NCBI GenBank assembly: GCA_019637585.1
Contig: JAHBVL010000011.1
Span: 1-64,000 of the forward strand
Reading direction: 5' to 3'
Origin: Thermomicrobiales bacterium
GTDB lineage: Bacteria > Chloroflexota > Chloroflexia > Thermomicrobiales > UBA6265
Length of the DNA: 64,000 nucleotides
The notes beneath the pieces are model-generated. The model ran no database searches. It saw nothing but the letters and a program-made list of their open reading frames with translations, and had not been told where the DNA came from. The translations under genes were made by a program, and so were the position numbers. Position 1 is the stretch's first letter. Each line of letters begins with the position of its first letter. This document shows positions 50,480 through 59,007 of the stretch, one piece after another.

Positions 50480-51745
50480 ATGCTGACCAGACGAAATTCG
50501 ACGTTTCACTATGGATGGGTCGTCGTTGCCGTCGCGATGGTTTCGTCTCTCCTGGTGTTCGGCATTCGATCCGCGCCCTCTGTTTTCGTCAAACCGCTGG
50601 AACGTGAGTTCGGCTGGAGCCGCTCGGAGATCTCTCTGGCCATTGCGGTGGGGTTGCTCTGCACTGGTATCGCCGCGCCGTTCGGCGGGGCGCTCATGGA
50701 CCGGATCGGTCCTCGCCGGGTGCTGGCGGGCAGTCTGACCCTGATTGCGGTGAGCATTCTGCTTTCCGTCTGGATGACGGAGTTCTGGCAGTTCCTCCTC
50801 CTCTGGGGGGTGCTCAGCGGCCTGGGCACCGGCGCGGCCAATGGCCTGGGAGCCACGATCTCCAATCGCTGGTTCATCGAGCGGCGAGGGTTGGTGCAGG
50901 GGTTGTTCGGCGCCGGCACCTCCGCCGGAATGTTGCTGTTCATCCCCCTCATCAGCTGGGTCGTGGTTCATCATGGGTGGCGGTCGGCAACCGTCATGGC
51001 TGCTGCCGTGGCAATGGCCCTGGCGCCTCTGGGATTGCTCCTTGTCCGCGACCGTCCGGCCGACGTCGGACTGCTTCCCTATGGAGCGACGGCGTCGAGT
51101 CCGCCGATTCCGTCACGGCCCGCGGCGGTGCGGGAGGTCATGGCCCGAGCGATCCGTACGCCGGAGTTCTGGTTGCTCTCCGGATCGTTCTTCATTTGCG
51201 GGGCCTCATCGAACGGCATCATCGGCACGCATTTCATTCCGCACGCCGTCGATCTCGGTCATTCGGAGGTCGCCGCTGCCGGTGTGCTGGCGTTCATGGG
51301 TTCGATGAATTTTGTTGGCACCCTGGCATCGGGTTGGCTGTCGGACAAACACGATCCCCGCAAACTCCTGGCGATGTACTACATCCTGCGCGGCATGTCG
51401 CTCTTCATCCTGCCGTGGGTGACCGGGTTGGAGGGGTTGACGGTCTTTGCCATCATCTTCGGTCTGGACTACATCGCTACGGTGCCGCCGACCGTCGCGC
51501 TGACCGCGGATGTCTTCGGCCGGCAGAATGTCGGTATGGTCTATGGCTGGGTCTTTTGCGCGCACCAGATCGGCGCTGCTCTGGCCGCCCAGGCGGGTGG
51601 TCTGATTTACGACCGATTCGGCGACTACACAATCGCATTCGTCATGGCCGGTGGGTTAGCGGTGATGGGTGGACTGATGGCACTGCGCATCGATCGCACA
51701 CCGTTGCCGGACCTCGTGCGACCCGCCGCTTCGGGTGCTGGTTGA
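50480..51745 (+). CDS. MFS transporter, OFA/monocarboxylate-type
   Basis: 421 residues with twelve predicted helices. N-terminal HYGWVVVAVAMVSSLLVFGI and FGWSRSEISLAIAV are typical of the oxalate:formate antiporter and monocarboxylate group. The cytoplasmic loop 2-3 motif is GGALMDRIGPRRVLAGS and its C-terminal counterpart GWLSDKHDPRKLL. FGRQNVGMVYGWVFCAHQIG is the matching helix 10-11 segment. It probably carries a small carboxylate. No strong ribosome site; followed 32 bp later by the secreted paralogue 2. Confidence 0.9.
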   Translation: MLTRRNSTFHYGWVVVAVAMVSSLLVFGIRSAPSVFVKPLEREFGWSRSEISLAIAVGLLCTGIAAPFGGALMDRIGPRRVLAGSLTLIAVSILLSVWMTEFWQFLLLWGVLSGLGTGAANGLGATISNRWFIERRGLVQGLFGAGTSAGMLLFIPLISWVVVHHGWRSATVMAAAVAMALAPLGLLLVRDRPADVGLLPYGATASSPPIPSRPAAVREVMARAIRTPEFWLLSGSFFICGASSNGIIGTHFIPHAVDLGHSEVAAAGVLAFMGSMNFVGTLASGWLSDKHDPRKLLAMYYILRGMSLFILPWVTGLEGLTVFAIIFGLDYIATVPPTVALTADVFGRQNVGMVYGWVFCAHQIGAALAAQAGGLIYDRFGDYTIAFVMAGGLAVMGGLMALRIDRTPLPDLVRPAASGAG

Positions 51746-51777
51746 CGTCCGGATATTGACGGGCGTCGTATCCTCTC

Positions 51778-52425
51778 ATGAGACGCCGTAGCCGGTCACA
51801 AGCCGGATTCCCGAGGACGCCTTCCGTGTTGATTCGTGCTGGAGCGCTTTTCCTTCTGCTGCTCATTGTGGCGCCGGTTCAGGCATCGGCACAGACATTT
51901 CCGGTTACTCCCGATCCGGCGCTGTGCACGCTGCAACCCCGATCGATCGACGACGTGGCGGCCCTGGTCGACGAAGCCAGTGCCGCACCCGCACGGCCGT
52001 TGCCGACGGTCGTGCCAGTGCCTTTCGAGATGCCGGAAGGATTCGCACTGGTCGAGAATGTGCGCGTCGAGGTCGAGAAGGATCTCCTCAGAGCGATCGG
52101 ATGCATCAACACCGGTGATCCGCTCAAGGTCTTTGCCACCTACACCGATCGCTATGTGGTCGAGCTGGTCGAACGCCTCGGCGGCATGACCGACGTGGTG
52201 ATTTCCGGTTTGCAGACGGTGCGTGAGATCGACGAAGCCAACTGGTTGCAGATCGTCAGCGTTGAGCGTTCGATCCTCCTGCCCGATGGTCGTGCGCTGG
52301 TCATCGTGATCGGTGACGATCCGGCGGATGATCAGCCTCCGGGCGCCCGTGCCTTCTTCCTGACAGAAGTGTTGCCTGGGCGGTGGCTGATCGATGAGGT
52401 CGTCGAGATCGAGCTTCCCGACTAG
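51778..52425 (+). CDS. Secreted protein, CTL/CINTG paralogue 2
   Basis: 215 residues. N-terminal basic region and signal peptide (about 18-39, LFLLLLIVAPVQASAQTF). The mature part has TPDPALCTLQPRSIDDV, AIGCINTGDPLKVFATYTD, DGRALVIVIGDD and RWLIDEVVEIEL, parallel to the protein at 48987-49592. The -CINTGD- segment followed by a F-A-x-Y-T-D helix recalls NTF2-like proteins that start from a turnover helix. GTG 51826 is a possible shorter start. Probably in an operon with the MFS gene. Confidence 0.75.
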   Translation: MRRRSRSQAGFPRTPSVLIRAGALFLLLLIVAPVQASAQTFPVTPDPALCTLQPRSIDDVAALVDEASAAPARPLPTVVPVPFEMPEGFALVENVRVEVEKDLLRAIGCINTGDPLKVFATYTDRYVVELVERLGGMTDVVISGLQTVREIDEANWLQIVSVERSILLPDGRALVIVIGDDPADDQPPGARAFFLTEVLPGRWLIDEVVEIELPD

Positions 52426-52534
52426 CCGGACGCTTCATCTGCCGTGAGGATTGGTACAGGCCCACCCGGTCGCAAACACAGTGCCAAGGTCCTTCGGACC
52501 TGACATCTTGCCCCGGAGGGGCATCGCACCGTGA

Positions 52535-52556
52535 GCGACGCCGTTTACGGCGTCGC
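52535..52556 (+). terminator. Hairpin after secreted paralogue 2
   Basis: A 9-bp perfect stem (GCGACGCCG, 52535-52543, with 52548-52556) and a 4-nt loop, 110 bp after the stop. Two smaller hairpins precede it (AGGTCC-TTC-GGACCT at 52487-52501, GCCCC-GGA-GGGGC at about 52510-52522). No T-tract. Confidence 0.45.
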
Positions 52557-52612
52557 GGTCTCGCGGAAACCACGATTCTCAGCGCAAAGACCATAGCATC
52601 CAAAAAAGAGGA

Positions 52613-52639
52613 ACCGGGACGCCATCGCGGCGTCCCGGT
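52613..52639 (-). terminator. Rho-independent terminator of the META-domain gene
   Basis: A perfect 11-bp stem (52613-52623 with 52629-52639) with a 5-nt loop. On the minus strand it is followed by TCCTCTTTTTTGG, a good T-tract. It lies 27 bp after the META gene stop. Confidence 0.88.
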
Positions 52640-52665
52640 CCCGGCTGCACGCAGGTCAGGCTGCT

Positions 52666-53532
52666 CTAAGCACCCGACTCCGGCGTGGCATCGTCGACGA
52701 ACGGGTCATCGAACACCGGTGCAAATGTGGTGATGCCGCCATCCATGGGCAGCGCGAGTGAGAGCTTGCCATCCCGAATCACGAAAGAGGTCGACTCGGT
52801 GACAAAGCGGAGGAAATCGGCGTCGAGCGAACCCTCGGGGCAGGCCATGCGTGTTGTGGCCAGAAGAATGGTGAACGAAACGCCATCGTCTCCGATGGTG
52901 TAGGAACCCATGCCCCGGTTGCAGTCGATCTGTCCGGAAACCGAGCCGTCAGCCTGAAACTCGAGCGCATAGTGAGAAGGGTCCTCCGGCGCGACGATCG
53001 TATCGTCCCCACCCTGGAACTGCTCCCATTGCCAGAGCACACCCACCAGCGATGCGTCGAATCGCAACGAGCCGCCATTCTCGAGTCCCAGGACGAGCTG
53101 GTCGCTGGCGCCGCTCTGATCGATGGATGCGGTGGTCGTTTGGTTGAGGTCGCCCAGGAATCTGTCGGAAAGGGAGTCCTCCGGGCAGAGCGCGAGGGTC
53201 GTGGCGATCTCGTTGAATGTCAGCGCGCCTTCGTCGAGCTCCCAACTCGTCATGCCGCGGTTGCAGTCCGCTCCGATGGCGGCAAAACCACTTGGCGCAA
53301 ACTGGATGGTGTAGCGAGACGAGTTTTCAACCGGCGTGACGTTGCCGGCTCCATCGTCGAATTCGGCAAGTTGCCAGACGATGGGAGGAATGGTGGAGGC
53401 GGACGCCGCTTCAGGAGTTGATTCCTGAGCACTGAGCCCCAACGGTGATGCGAGCAGTCCTGCGGCCAGTGCGGCAGTTGCCGATAGCGCCGTCAGTGCC
53501 GACGAGATTCCCGACCAACGAACTCTTTTCAT
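52666..53532 (-). CDS. Secreted protein with two META (HslJ-like) domains
   Basis: 288 residues from ATG 53532, with GGAGGAG 3 nt upstream. Signal peptide about 1-35. Two META/DUF306 domains follow: IVWQLAEFDDGAGNVTPVEN with IGADCNRGMTSWE in the first, and VLWQWEQFQGGDDTIVAPED with GQIDCNRGMGSYTI in the second. Each ends in a T-x-x-x-C-P-E segment (TLALCPEDSL, TRMACPEGSL). META domains are small beta-barrels, found in heat-shock HslJ and in surface proteins; the function here is unknown. Four Cys suggest two disulfides. Confidence 0.88.
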   Translation of the reverse strand: MKRVRWSGISSALTALSATAALAAGLLASPLGLSAQESTPEAASASTIPPIVWQLAEFDDGAGNVTPVENSSRYTIQFAPSGFAAIGADCNRGMTSWELDEGALTFNEIATTLALCPEDSLSDRFLGDLNQTTTASIDQSGASDQLVLGLENGGSLRFDASLVGVLWQWEQFQGGDDTIVAPEDPSHYALEFQADGSVSGQIDCNRGMGSYTIGDDGVSFTILLATTRMACPEGSLDADFLRFVTESTSFVIRDGKLSLALPMDGGITTFAPVFDDPFVDDATPESGA

Positions 53533-53851
53533 AGCTCCTCCGGAAGCATTCGCACGTGCGCGATATGCAACAACTATCGTATCCCGCTGGATTCGAGTGA
53601 CGACGATCAAACCCCCTCAATCCCCGAGAAATCGCGACTCTCTGATCGCGCCGCACGAATTATGCCCGCTCGGGCCCTTCTGCCGGGCAAGTACTCCTGT
53701 TAAGAAAACGTACCGGTGAAGTCAATGGTTCCACGGAGCCCAGCGAATAGGTCGCTGAACAATGATTCGGCCGGACGAGACGGGGGCGGCCGGCGCCAGT
53801 AGGTATACTGACCGGCTGGACAATCGAACGACCGAAGCCAACAGGAATGAC
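53533..53851. other. Divergent intergenic region, META / gltX
   Basis: 319 bp. TATACT at 53804-53809 is a possible -10 for gltX, 42 bp from its start; no good -35 accompanies it. I see no T-box or other leader motif for the synthetase. Nothing else assignable. Confidence 0.35.
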
Positions 53852-55393
53852 ATGACAGACGCCCTCGATCAAACAGGTAGCGAGCAATCCGTTCGGGTGC
53901 GGTTTCCGCCCTCGCCCACAGGCTTGCTGCACGTCGGAGGTGCGCGAACCGCCCTCTTCAACTGGCTCGTGGCCTATGGACAGGCGCCACGCGAGGGTAA
54001 AGACGGCGCCCTGATCCTACGGATCGAGGACACCGACCGGAGCCGTTTTGTCGAGGGAGCGACCGAGGGGATTCTCGATATTCTCAACTGGTTCGGAATC
54101 CACTGGGATGAAGGACCGGATGTGGGTGGTCCTCATGCGCCGTACATTCAGAGTGAGCGGACCGAACTCTATCAGCAGGCGGCAGCTGACCTCATCGAAC
54201 AGGGCGCCGCGTACCGCTGTTTTTGCACGCCCGAACGTCTCCAGGCCCTGCGCGAAGAACAGCAGGCGAAGAAAGAACCGCCTGGGTACGATCGCCGGTG
54301 CCGTTCACTCAGCCAGGATGAGATCGACGTCAATCTGGCGGCTGGCGCCTCGTTCGTCATCCGCTTCGCCATGCCCAGAGAGGGTGAAACCATCGTTCAC
54401 GACCTGATCCGGGGAGAGATGGTTTTCCAGAACGTGACGCTCGAGGATCTGGTGTTGCTGAAAACCGATGGGTACCCCACCTATCACCTGGCGAATGTGG
54501 TGGACGACCACGACATGCAGGTGACATTGATCATGCGCGGCGAAGAGTGGATTCCGACGGCGCCGGTGCATGTCCAGCTCTACCGGGCCTTTGGCTGGGA
54601 GGTGCCGCAGCTCGCTCATATGCCGCTCATTCTGGCCCCGGGCGGCGGCAAGCTCTCCAAGCGGCATGGTTCGACGGCGATGGAGGAGTTCCGCAGCCAG
54701 GGTTATCTGCCGGAAGCGATGATGAACTACCTGGCGCTTCTCGGCTGGTCGCTCGATGGGGAAACCGAGATCATCTCCAAAGCGGAGCTGCTGCAGCACT
54801 TCACCCTCGAGCGGGTGAGTCCGTCGCCGGCCACATTCGACTATGCCAAACTCCGCTGGTTCAACCAGTACTACATCAACCATGTGCTGGAGCTCGACGA
54901 TCTCACCGAGCGAGTTGTGCCGTTTCTTGTTGCCGATGGGCTGGTCGGCATCACCGCCTCCGACACGGAATGCGAGGAGTTTGCCCGCGTCCGCGAGGTC
55001 ACGGCGATTCTCAAGGACCGGATTGTCCTCCTCTCCGAAGCGCCCGATCTGATGCGCTACTTCCTGCAGGACGAACTCGATCCCTTCGATCCGGCCAGCC
55101 TTGTGCCCAAGAAGAGCGATCGAGCAACGACCAAAGCAACGCTTCAGGCCGGGCTCGCTGCGCTCCAGCAGTTGTCGGTCGCCAATGAAGCGGAGGCAGA
55201 GGCCAAGCTGAGGGAACTGGCCGAAGCGCAGGGCATCAAAGCGGGACAGCTCTTCATGCCGATCCGCGTGGCGGTCACCGGCCGGACCGAATCGCCGGGT
55301 CTTTTCGAAACGCTGCGAGTCATTGGAGACGATCGCGTTCGGTCGCGCATCGCCAGCGCGATCGTCATGCTCGACGCCGGCGATCCGGACTGA
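53852..55393 (+). CDS. gltX: Glutamyl-tRNA synthetase
   Basis: 513 residues from ATG 53852 (an earlier in-frame ATG has no ribosome site). It charges tRNA with glutamate; in organisms with GatCAB it may also mischarge tRNA-Gln. Class I motifs: RFPPSPTGLLHVGG (HIGH at about residues 27-30) and K267-L-S-K-R in GGKLSKRHGST. RCFCTPERLQALREEQ and PPGYDRRCRSL are GltX-specific. The all-helical anticodon domain ends the protein. It is slightly longer than the typical 470-490 residues. Followed by a tiny frame and the HigBA-like pair. Confidence 0.96.
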   Translation: MTDALDQTGSEQSVRVRFPPSPTGLLHVGGARTALFNWLVAYGQAPREGKDGALILRIEDTDRSRFVEGATEGILDILNWFGIHWDEGPDVGGPHAPYIQSERTELYQQAAADLIEQGAAYRCFCTPERLQALREEQQAKKEPPGYDRRCRSLSQDEIDVNLAAGASFVIRFAMPREGETIVHDLIRGEMVFQNVTLEDLVLLKTDGYPTYHLANVVDDHDMQVTLIMRGEEWIPTAPVHVQLYRAFGWEVPQLAHMPLILAPGGGKLSKRHGSTAMEEFRSQGYLPEAMMNYLALLGWSLDGETEIISKAELLQHFTLERVSPSPATFDYAKLRWFNQYYINHVLELDDLTERVVPFLVADGLVGITASDTECEEFARVREVTAILKDRIVLLSEAPDLMRYFLQDELDPFDPASLVPKKSDRATTKATLQAGLAALQQLSVANEAEAEAKLRELAEAQGIKAGQLFMPIRVAVTGRTESPGLFETLRVIGDDRVRSRIASAIVMLDAGDPD

Positions 55394-55395
55394 GC

Positions 55396-55506
55396 ATGAA
55401 ACCGGGAGGTCTCTGGCACAACATCAAGGGCGTTCTGGCCAACACGCCATTCTGGCTGGCTGTCGAGAAAATCAGACAGCGTCGCCGGTGCAAGAGTTGC
55501 CGGTAG
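55396..55506 (+). CDS. Possible 36-residue protein
   Basis: An ATG 2 bp after the gltX stop opens 36 codons: MKPGGLWHNIKGVLANTPFW, then a basic, two-Cys end (RRRCKSCR). The start has no ribosome site of its own but could be translated by coupling with gltX. Composition is plausible for a small basic peptide. Evidence is weak. Confidence 0.25.
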   Translation: MKPGGLWHNIKGVLANTPFWLAVEKIRQRRRCKSCR

Positions 55507-55536
55507 GCGATATAATGTAAGGGTTATATTGCATCG

Positions 55537-55896
55537 ATGGCGTGGGATGTTGAAGTCACCGATCAGTGCGAAGCGTGGTTCGACTCGCTCGAGGACGATG
55601 AGTGGGATGCCGTGGTGGTCGCTGTTGGCGTGCTGGCAGCCCACGGCCCCTCCCTTGGCCGGCCTCTTGTCGATTCGATTCACTCTTCGCGGCATGCAAA
55701 CATGAAAGAGCTTCGGGTGCCCGGCGACCATATGCGGGTGCTTTTCGCCTTCGATCCCAGGCGCACGGCGATACTGCTGCTTGGTGGCAACAAGGCAGGA
55801 AAGTGGAAGTCGTGGTATCGGGAGGTGATTCCAGTCGCCGACCGGCTCTATGACGACCATCTCGAGGAACTGAAACGGGAAGGATTGCTCCCATGA
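55537..55896 (+). CDS. HigB/Gp49-like toxin
   Basis: 119 residues. RelE-superfamily, phage-derived Gp49-like (HigB) pattern: VTDQCEAWFDSLEDDEWDAV, PLVDSIHSSRHANMKELRV, MRVLFAFDPRRTAILLLGGN and the closing KAGKWKSWYREVIPVADRLY. Such toxins cleave mRNA on the ribosome. The toxin gene comes before the antitoxin, as in higBA, and overlaps it by 4 bp (ATGA). A short AT-rich stretch (TATAATGTAAGGGTTATATT) just upstream is the likely promoter and operator. Confidence 0.92.
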   Translation: MAWDVEVTDQCEAWFDSLEDDEWDAVVVAVGVLAAHGPSLGRPLVDSIHSSRHANMKELRVPGDHMRVLFAFDPRRTAILLLGGNKAGKWKSWYREVIPVADRLYDDHLEELKREGLLP

Positions 55897-56225
55897 CGAG
55901 GCGTTCGTTCTCGCATGTGACGAAAAAACGACTTGCCGACGATCCTGAGCGCCGCGAACGGCTGGCAATCATGCAGCGCGCCATGGAAGACATGCTCGCG
56001 CTGTCAGAGGTACGGGATCGCATGGATATGACCCAGAAGCAGGTCGCCGAGACGCTTGGGGTGTCGCAGGCCAACATCTCCCGCATCGAACATGAGGAAG
56101 ATCTCTACCTCTCGACCTTGCGAGACTATGTGGAAGCGCTGGGTGGGGAGCTGCAGGTCAAGGCGGTTTTCGAGGATCAGGAAATCTATCTGGCGGTACC
56201 CGGCGAGTCTCGGGGAGAATCCTGA
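55893..56225 (+). CDS. XRE-family antitoxin (HigA-like)
   Basis: 110 residues. The helix-turn-helix lies at about residues 55-80: MTQKQVAETLGVSQANISRI followed by EHEEDLYLSTLRDYVEALGG. The basic N-terminus (MTRRSFSHVTKKRLADDPER) is typical of this subgroup. It neutralises the toxin and represses the pair. The start overlaps the toxin stop. Immediately followed by a DinB gene in the same direction after 57 bp, probably a separate unit. Confidence 0.92.
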   Translation: MTRRSFSHVTKKRLADDPERRERLAIMQRAMEDMLALSEVRDRMDMTQKQVAETLGVSQANISRIEHEEDLYLSTLRDYVEALGGELQVKAVFEDQEIYLAVPGESRGES

Positions 56226-56282
56226 CAACATGGAACCGGGCGTTCTTCATCGAACGCGCATCAGAATCAGCTGGAGAGTGCA

Positions 56283-56783
56283 ATGACTTCCGACACGAAT
56301 CAGATCGATCCTGCCGGGCGATCAGCCCTGATCGCCCGCTACCGGGATGGCCACGCTGAGATCATGCGTTCGCTCGAGGGTATCACCGAGCGCGAGCTCG
56401 ACACGCCGGAGGCCGAAGGGGAATGGTCGCCGCGGCAGATCATTCACCATCTGGCCGACAGCGAGATGACGGCGGCTGTTCGCCTCCGGATGATGGTTGC
56501 CTACGACCAGACCGAGATCATCGCCTACGATCCGGACCTCCTGGCCAACGTGCTCTTCTACGATCGCCCCATCGAGCATTCGCTCGCTGCTTTCCAGGCG
56601 GCCAGGGAGTCGACGGCCGAAATCCTCGACCGGATGAGTGACTCGGATTGGCAGAGCACGGCTCGTCATTCCGAGGCAGGGACCTACCGGGTGGCGTCGT
56701 GGCTCGACGTCTATTCGGGCCATGCGCACGAGCATGCCAATCAGATTCGCCGTGCCCGGGCGACAGCCCAGCGGACTGCGTAG
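56283..56783 (+). CDS. DinB-family protein
   Basis: 166 residues, with GGAGAG just upstream. Four-helix DinB fold with metal-binding His residues: EWSPRQIIHHLADSEMTAAV (first His), then the RLRMMVAYDQ helix, and SGHAHEHANQIRRAR at the end (last His pair). Members are thiol S-transferase- or maleylpyruvate-isomerase-like metal proteins, many induced by DNA damage in Bacillus. A further DinB-like protein is encoded at 3573-3986. Function uncertain. Confidence 0.9.
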   Translation: MTSDTNQIDPAGRSALIARYRDGHAEIMRSLEGITERELDTPEAEGEWSPRQIIHHLADSEMTAAVRLRMMVAYDQTEIIAYDPDLLANVLFYDRPIEHSLAAFQAARESTAEILDRMSDSDWQSTARHSEAGTYRVASWLDVYSGHAHEHANQIRRARATAQRTA

Positions 56784-56819
56784 GCACGGCCGAACCGGCC
56801 TCCGGATCGTCTTTCGATG

Positions 56820-57575
56820 CTACCGGCTGCTGCTGCGGGTCAGCGCCAGCAGCCGCAGGATCTCCATGTAAAGCCAGATCAACGCGGCCAGGAGCGAGAA
56901 CGCCGAGTACCACTCCATGACCGCCGGCGCGCCTGATTTGATGCCGCGGTTGATCGTGTCGAGGTTGATCAGGAGATTGAGCGCCGCGACGGCCGAGATG
57001 ATGACCGACACGATAATCCCGATGGCGTTCGGTTCATTCCAGAAAACCACGTCGACGTTGAAAAACGACAAGACCCAGCCGATCAGATACATCGCCAGGA
57101 TGCCGATCATAGCCAGGCCGGTTGCCCGGACGAGTCTTGGGGTGACCCGAACGACTTCCAGGTTGTAGAGAAGAACGCAGACGACGAAAACGCATACGGT
57201 CGCCAGCAACGCCTGAGCCACGATGCCATCCCACGCCGCTTCGTAGAGGCGAGAGATCGCACCCATCCACAGACCCATCATCGCACCATAGATCGCGCCA
57301 ACGATCGAGGCCCATTGCGGGTTGGCCATCGCCCAGATCGAGATGGCGATCAACGCCAGATACCCGAGCAGAAACCAGAGACTCGAGGTCGTTTCGATAA
57401 CGGACAATGCCCGGTTCCAGCCGATCGCGCCAAAAACCATGGTGATCGCGATGAAGAGGAGCGACTTGACCGTCACTCCCATCAGCGTCATCCGACCGCT
57501 TTCCTGTTTGCCCCTGGTGGCGATCGCCACATTCTGAGCGCTGAATGTTTCGTCCGTCAGGAGTTGGGTGGACAT
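56820..57575 (-). CDS. Bax inhibitor-1 / YccA-like membrane protein
   Basis: 251 residues from ATG 57575, with GGAGAG 5 nt upstream. Six to seven membrane helices with the BI-1-like pattern: an N-terminal MTLMGVTVKSLLFIAITMVF, LWMGAISRLYEAAWDGIVAQ and LLNLINLDTI-like AALNLLINLDTINRGIKSGA, and the ending VMEWYSAFSLLAALIWLYME typical of the bacterial YccA/DUF4870-like BI-1 group. BI-1 proteins act as pH-sensitive calcium or proton leak channels. No operon partners. Confidence 0.9.
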   Translation of the reverse strand: MSTQLLTDETFSAQNVAIATRGKQESGRMTLMGVTVKSLLFIAITMVFGAIGWNRALSVIETTSSLWFLLGYLALIAISIWAMANPQWASIVGAIYGAMMGLWMGAISRLYEAAWDGIVAQALLATVCVFVVCVLLYNLEVVRVTPRLVRATGLAMIGILAMYLIGWVLSFFNVDVVFWNEPNAIGIIVSVIISAVAALNLLINLDTINRGIKSGAPAVMEWYSAFSLLAALIWLYMEILRLLALTRSSSR

Positions 57576-57681
57576 GCGACTCTCCAGAAGAATGCGGCTG
57601 CGTTTCGATTGAGACAACGGCGGAAATTGTCGCACGCAAGTATGCATAGTGCAGGGAACGGCATGGAGATCGGAAGCGACT

Positions 57682-58941
57682 ATGATTGACCGGCTCGACA
57701 TCGTCCTGTCGCCTGTTGCTGATGAAGATCAGATCATGACCCTTCGCCTCGGATGCTCCACCGGAACGCTTTTCCCAGCTGTCAGGACAGAAGACGCCGT
57801 CGATCTCCTGGCTCGACTCGGTGTTGCCGACATCGAGGTCATGATCCAGAGTCATGGTGAGTGCGAACCCTCCTTCCAGCGTCTGCTGGCCAGACGCGTC
57901 AGCGAAGCCGGGGCGATCGTCCATTCCGTCCATGCGCTGGTACAGGTGCATCTCGTGTTCGATGCGTATGAGCGGCGGGTCGAGGAAGCGTGGGACAGGT
58001 TCGAGCACGTGATCGACGGAGCGGCGGCCATGGGCGCGTCTGTGCTGGTGTGGCATGGGCTCTGCCGCGAAGCCCGCGGATACTCTTTGACATCACCCGA
58101 AGTTCTGGAAGCGATCGACCGGGTTGCCGGGATGTGCAAAGCGCGGAATCTGCGACTTGGTTTGGAGAATGTCTCCTGGTGCGCCCTGGCTCAGGTGCGC
58201 GACGTTCTGGGGATGTCCGCCCGGATAGCGGAGTTGCCGCATGGCGACGCCGTCGCGTTCACATTCGACGCATTCCAGGCGGTGGAAGCGGGGGCCAATC
58301 CATTCATGATGCTCAGCGCGATGGAACCGCGCCTGGCGAATGTGCATGTTCGCGATTTCGACGAAAGCCGCCCGGCGAGGCGCGATCTGATGCCGGGTGA
58401 AGGAACGATGCCCTGGCCGGCATTGGTTCGGGCGATTGCCGGCAGTGGATACGCAGGGCCGGTCATGCTGGAGGGCGCCCTGGGCGATGAACCCGATCGC
58501 GCTATGGCGGCGGTGCGGGCGTTTCTCGATCCGCTGATTGCCGAGGCGATTATTCCGGACTCAGGGTGTGATGCCGCATTGCCTCCCGGTCTCCTGCAGG
58601 GCATCGCGCTTTTCAATGCGGGTGAATATTACGAGTGTCATGAAGTGATCGAACATGAATGGCATGCAGAACGGCGTGATATCCGCAGGCTCTACCAGGG
58701 GATTCTGCAGATAGGCGTTGGGTTGCACCATGCCAGGGGTGGGAATCAGCGAGGCGCCATCCTGCTCCTTGGCGATGGCATCGAGAAAGTGTCGGCCTTC
58801 CTGCCGGCGTGCCGTGGTATCGATACGGCCGGATTGGTTGCGCAGAGCCAGGTTTGTCTCGAGTCGATTCGCGTGATGAGCCCGGAAGCGCTTCCCGCGT
58901 CATTCGATTGGGCGCTGGCGCCGCAGATCGACTTCGTGTGA
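57682..58941 (+). CDS. TIM-barrel (AP-endonuclease-2 type) protein fused to DUF309
   Basis: 419 residues from ATG 57682 (GGAAG upstream); ATG 57736 is also possible. Residues about 20-285 form a sugar isomerase/AP endonuclease-2 barrel: LGCSTGTLFPAVRTEDAVDL, LVWHGLCREARGYSL, LRLGLENVSW, NVHVRDFDESRPARR (usual H-I-K-D) and MLEGALGD (final metal Glu). Residues about 305-419 are a DUF309 domain: LFNAGEYYECHEVIEHEWHA, RRLYQGILQIGVGLHHARGG. DUF309 is normally a stand-alone protein. The fusion suggests the two act on one pathway. Substrate unknown. Confidence 0.85.
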   Translation: MIDRLDIVLSPVADEDQIMTLRLGCSTGTLFPAVRTEDAVDLLARLGVADIEVMIQSHGECEPSFQRLLARRVSEAGAIVHSVHALVQVHLVFDAYERRVEEAWDRFEHVIDGAAAMGASVLVWHGLCREARGYSLTSPEVLEAIDRVAGMCKARNLRLGLENVSWCALAQVRDVLGMSARIAELPHGDAVAFTFDAFQAVEAGANPFMMLSAMEPRLANVHVRDFDESRPARRDLMPGEGTMPWPALVRAIAGSGYAGPVMLEGALGDEPDRAMAAVRAFLDPLIAEAIIPDSGCDAALPPGLLQGIALFNAGEYYECHEVIEHEWHAERRDIRRLYQGILQIGVGLHHARGGNQRGAILLLGDGIEKVSAFLPACRGIDTAGLVAQSQVCLESIRVMSPEALPASFDWALAPQIDFV

Positions 58942-58954
58942 TGCCGGGCAAAGT

Positions 58955-58984
58955 GAAACCCGCCGGTGGCTGCCGGCGGGTTTC
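58955..58984. terminator. Bidirectional terminator between convergent genes
   Basis: A perfect 12-bp stem (GAAACCCGCCGG at 58955-58966 with 58973-58984) closes a 6-nt loop in the 66-bp gap between the TIM/DUF309 stop and the surface-protein stop. Followed by GCGGGTTTTGCG on the plus strand. Confidence 0.75.
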
Positions 58985-59007
58985 GCGGGTTTTGCGAGGG
59001 CCTCGGA

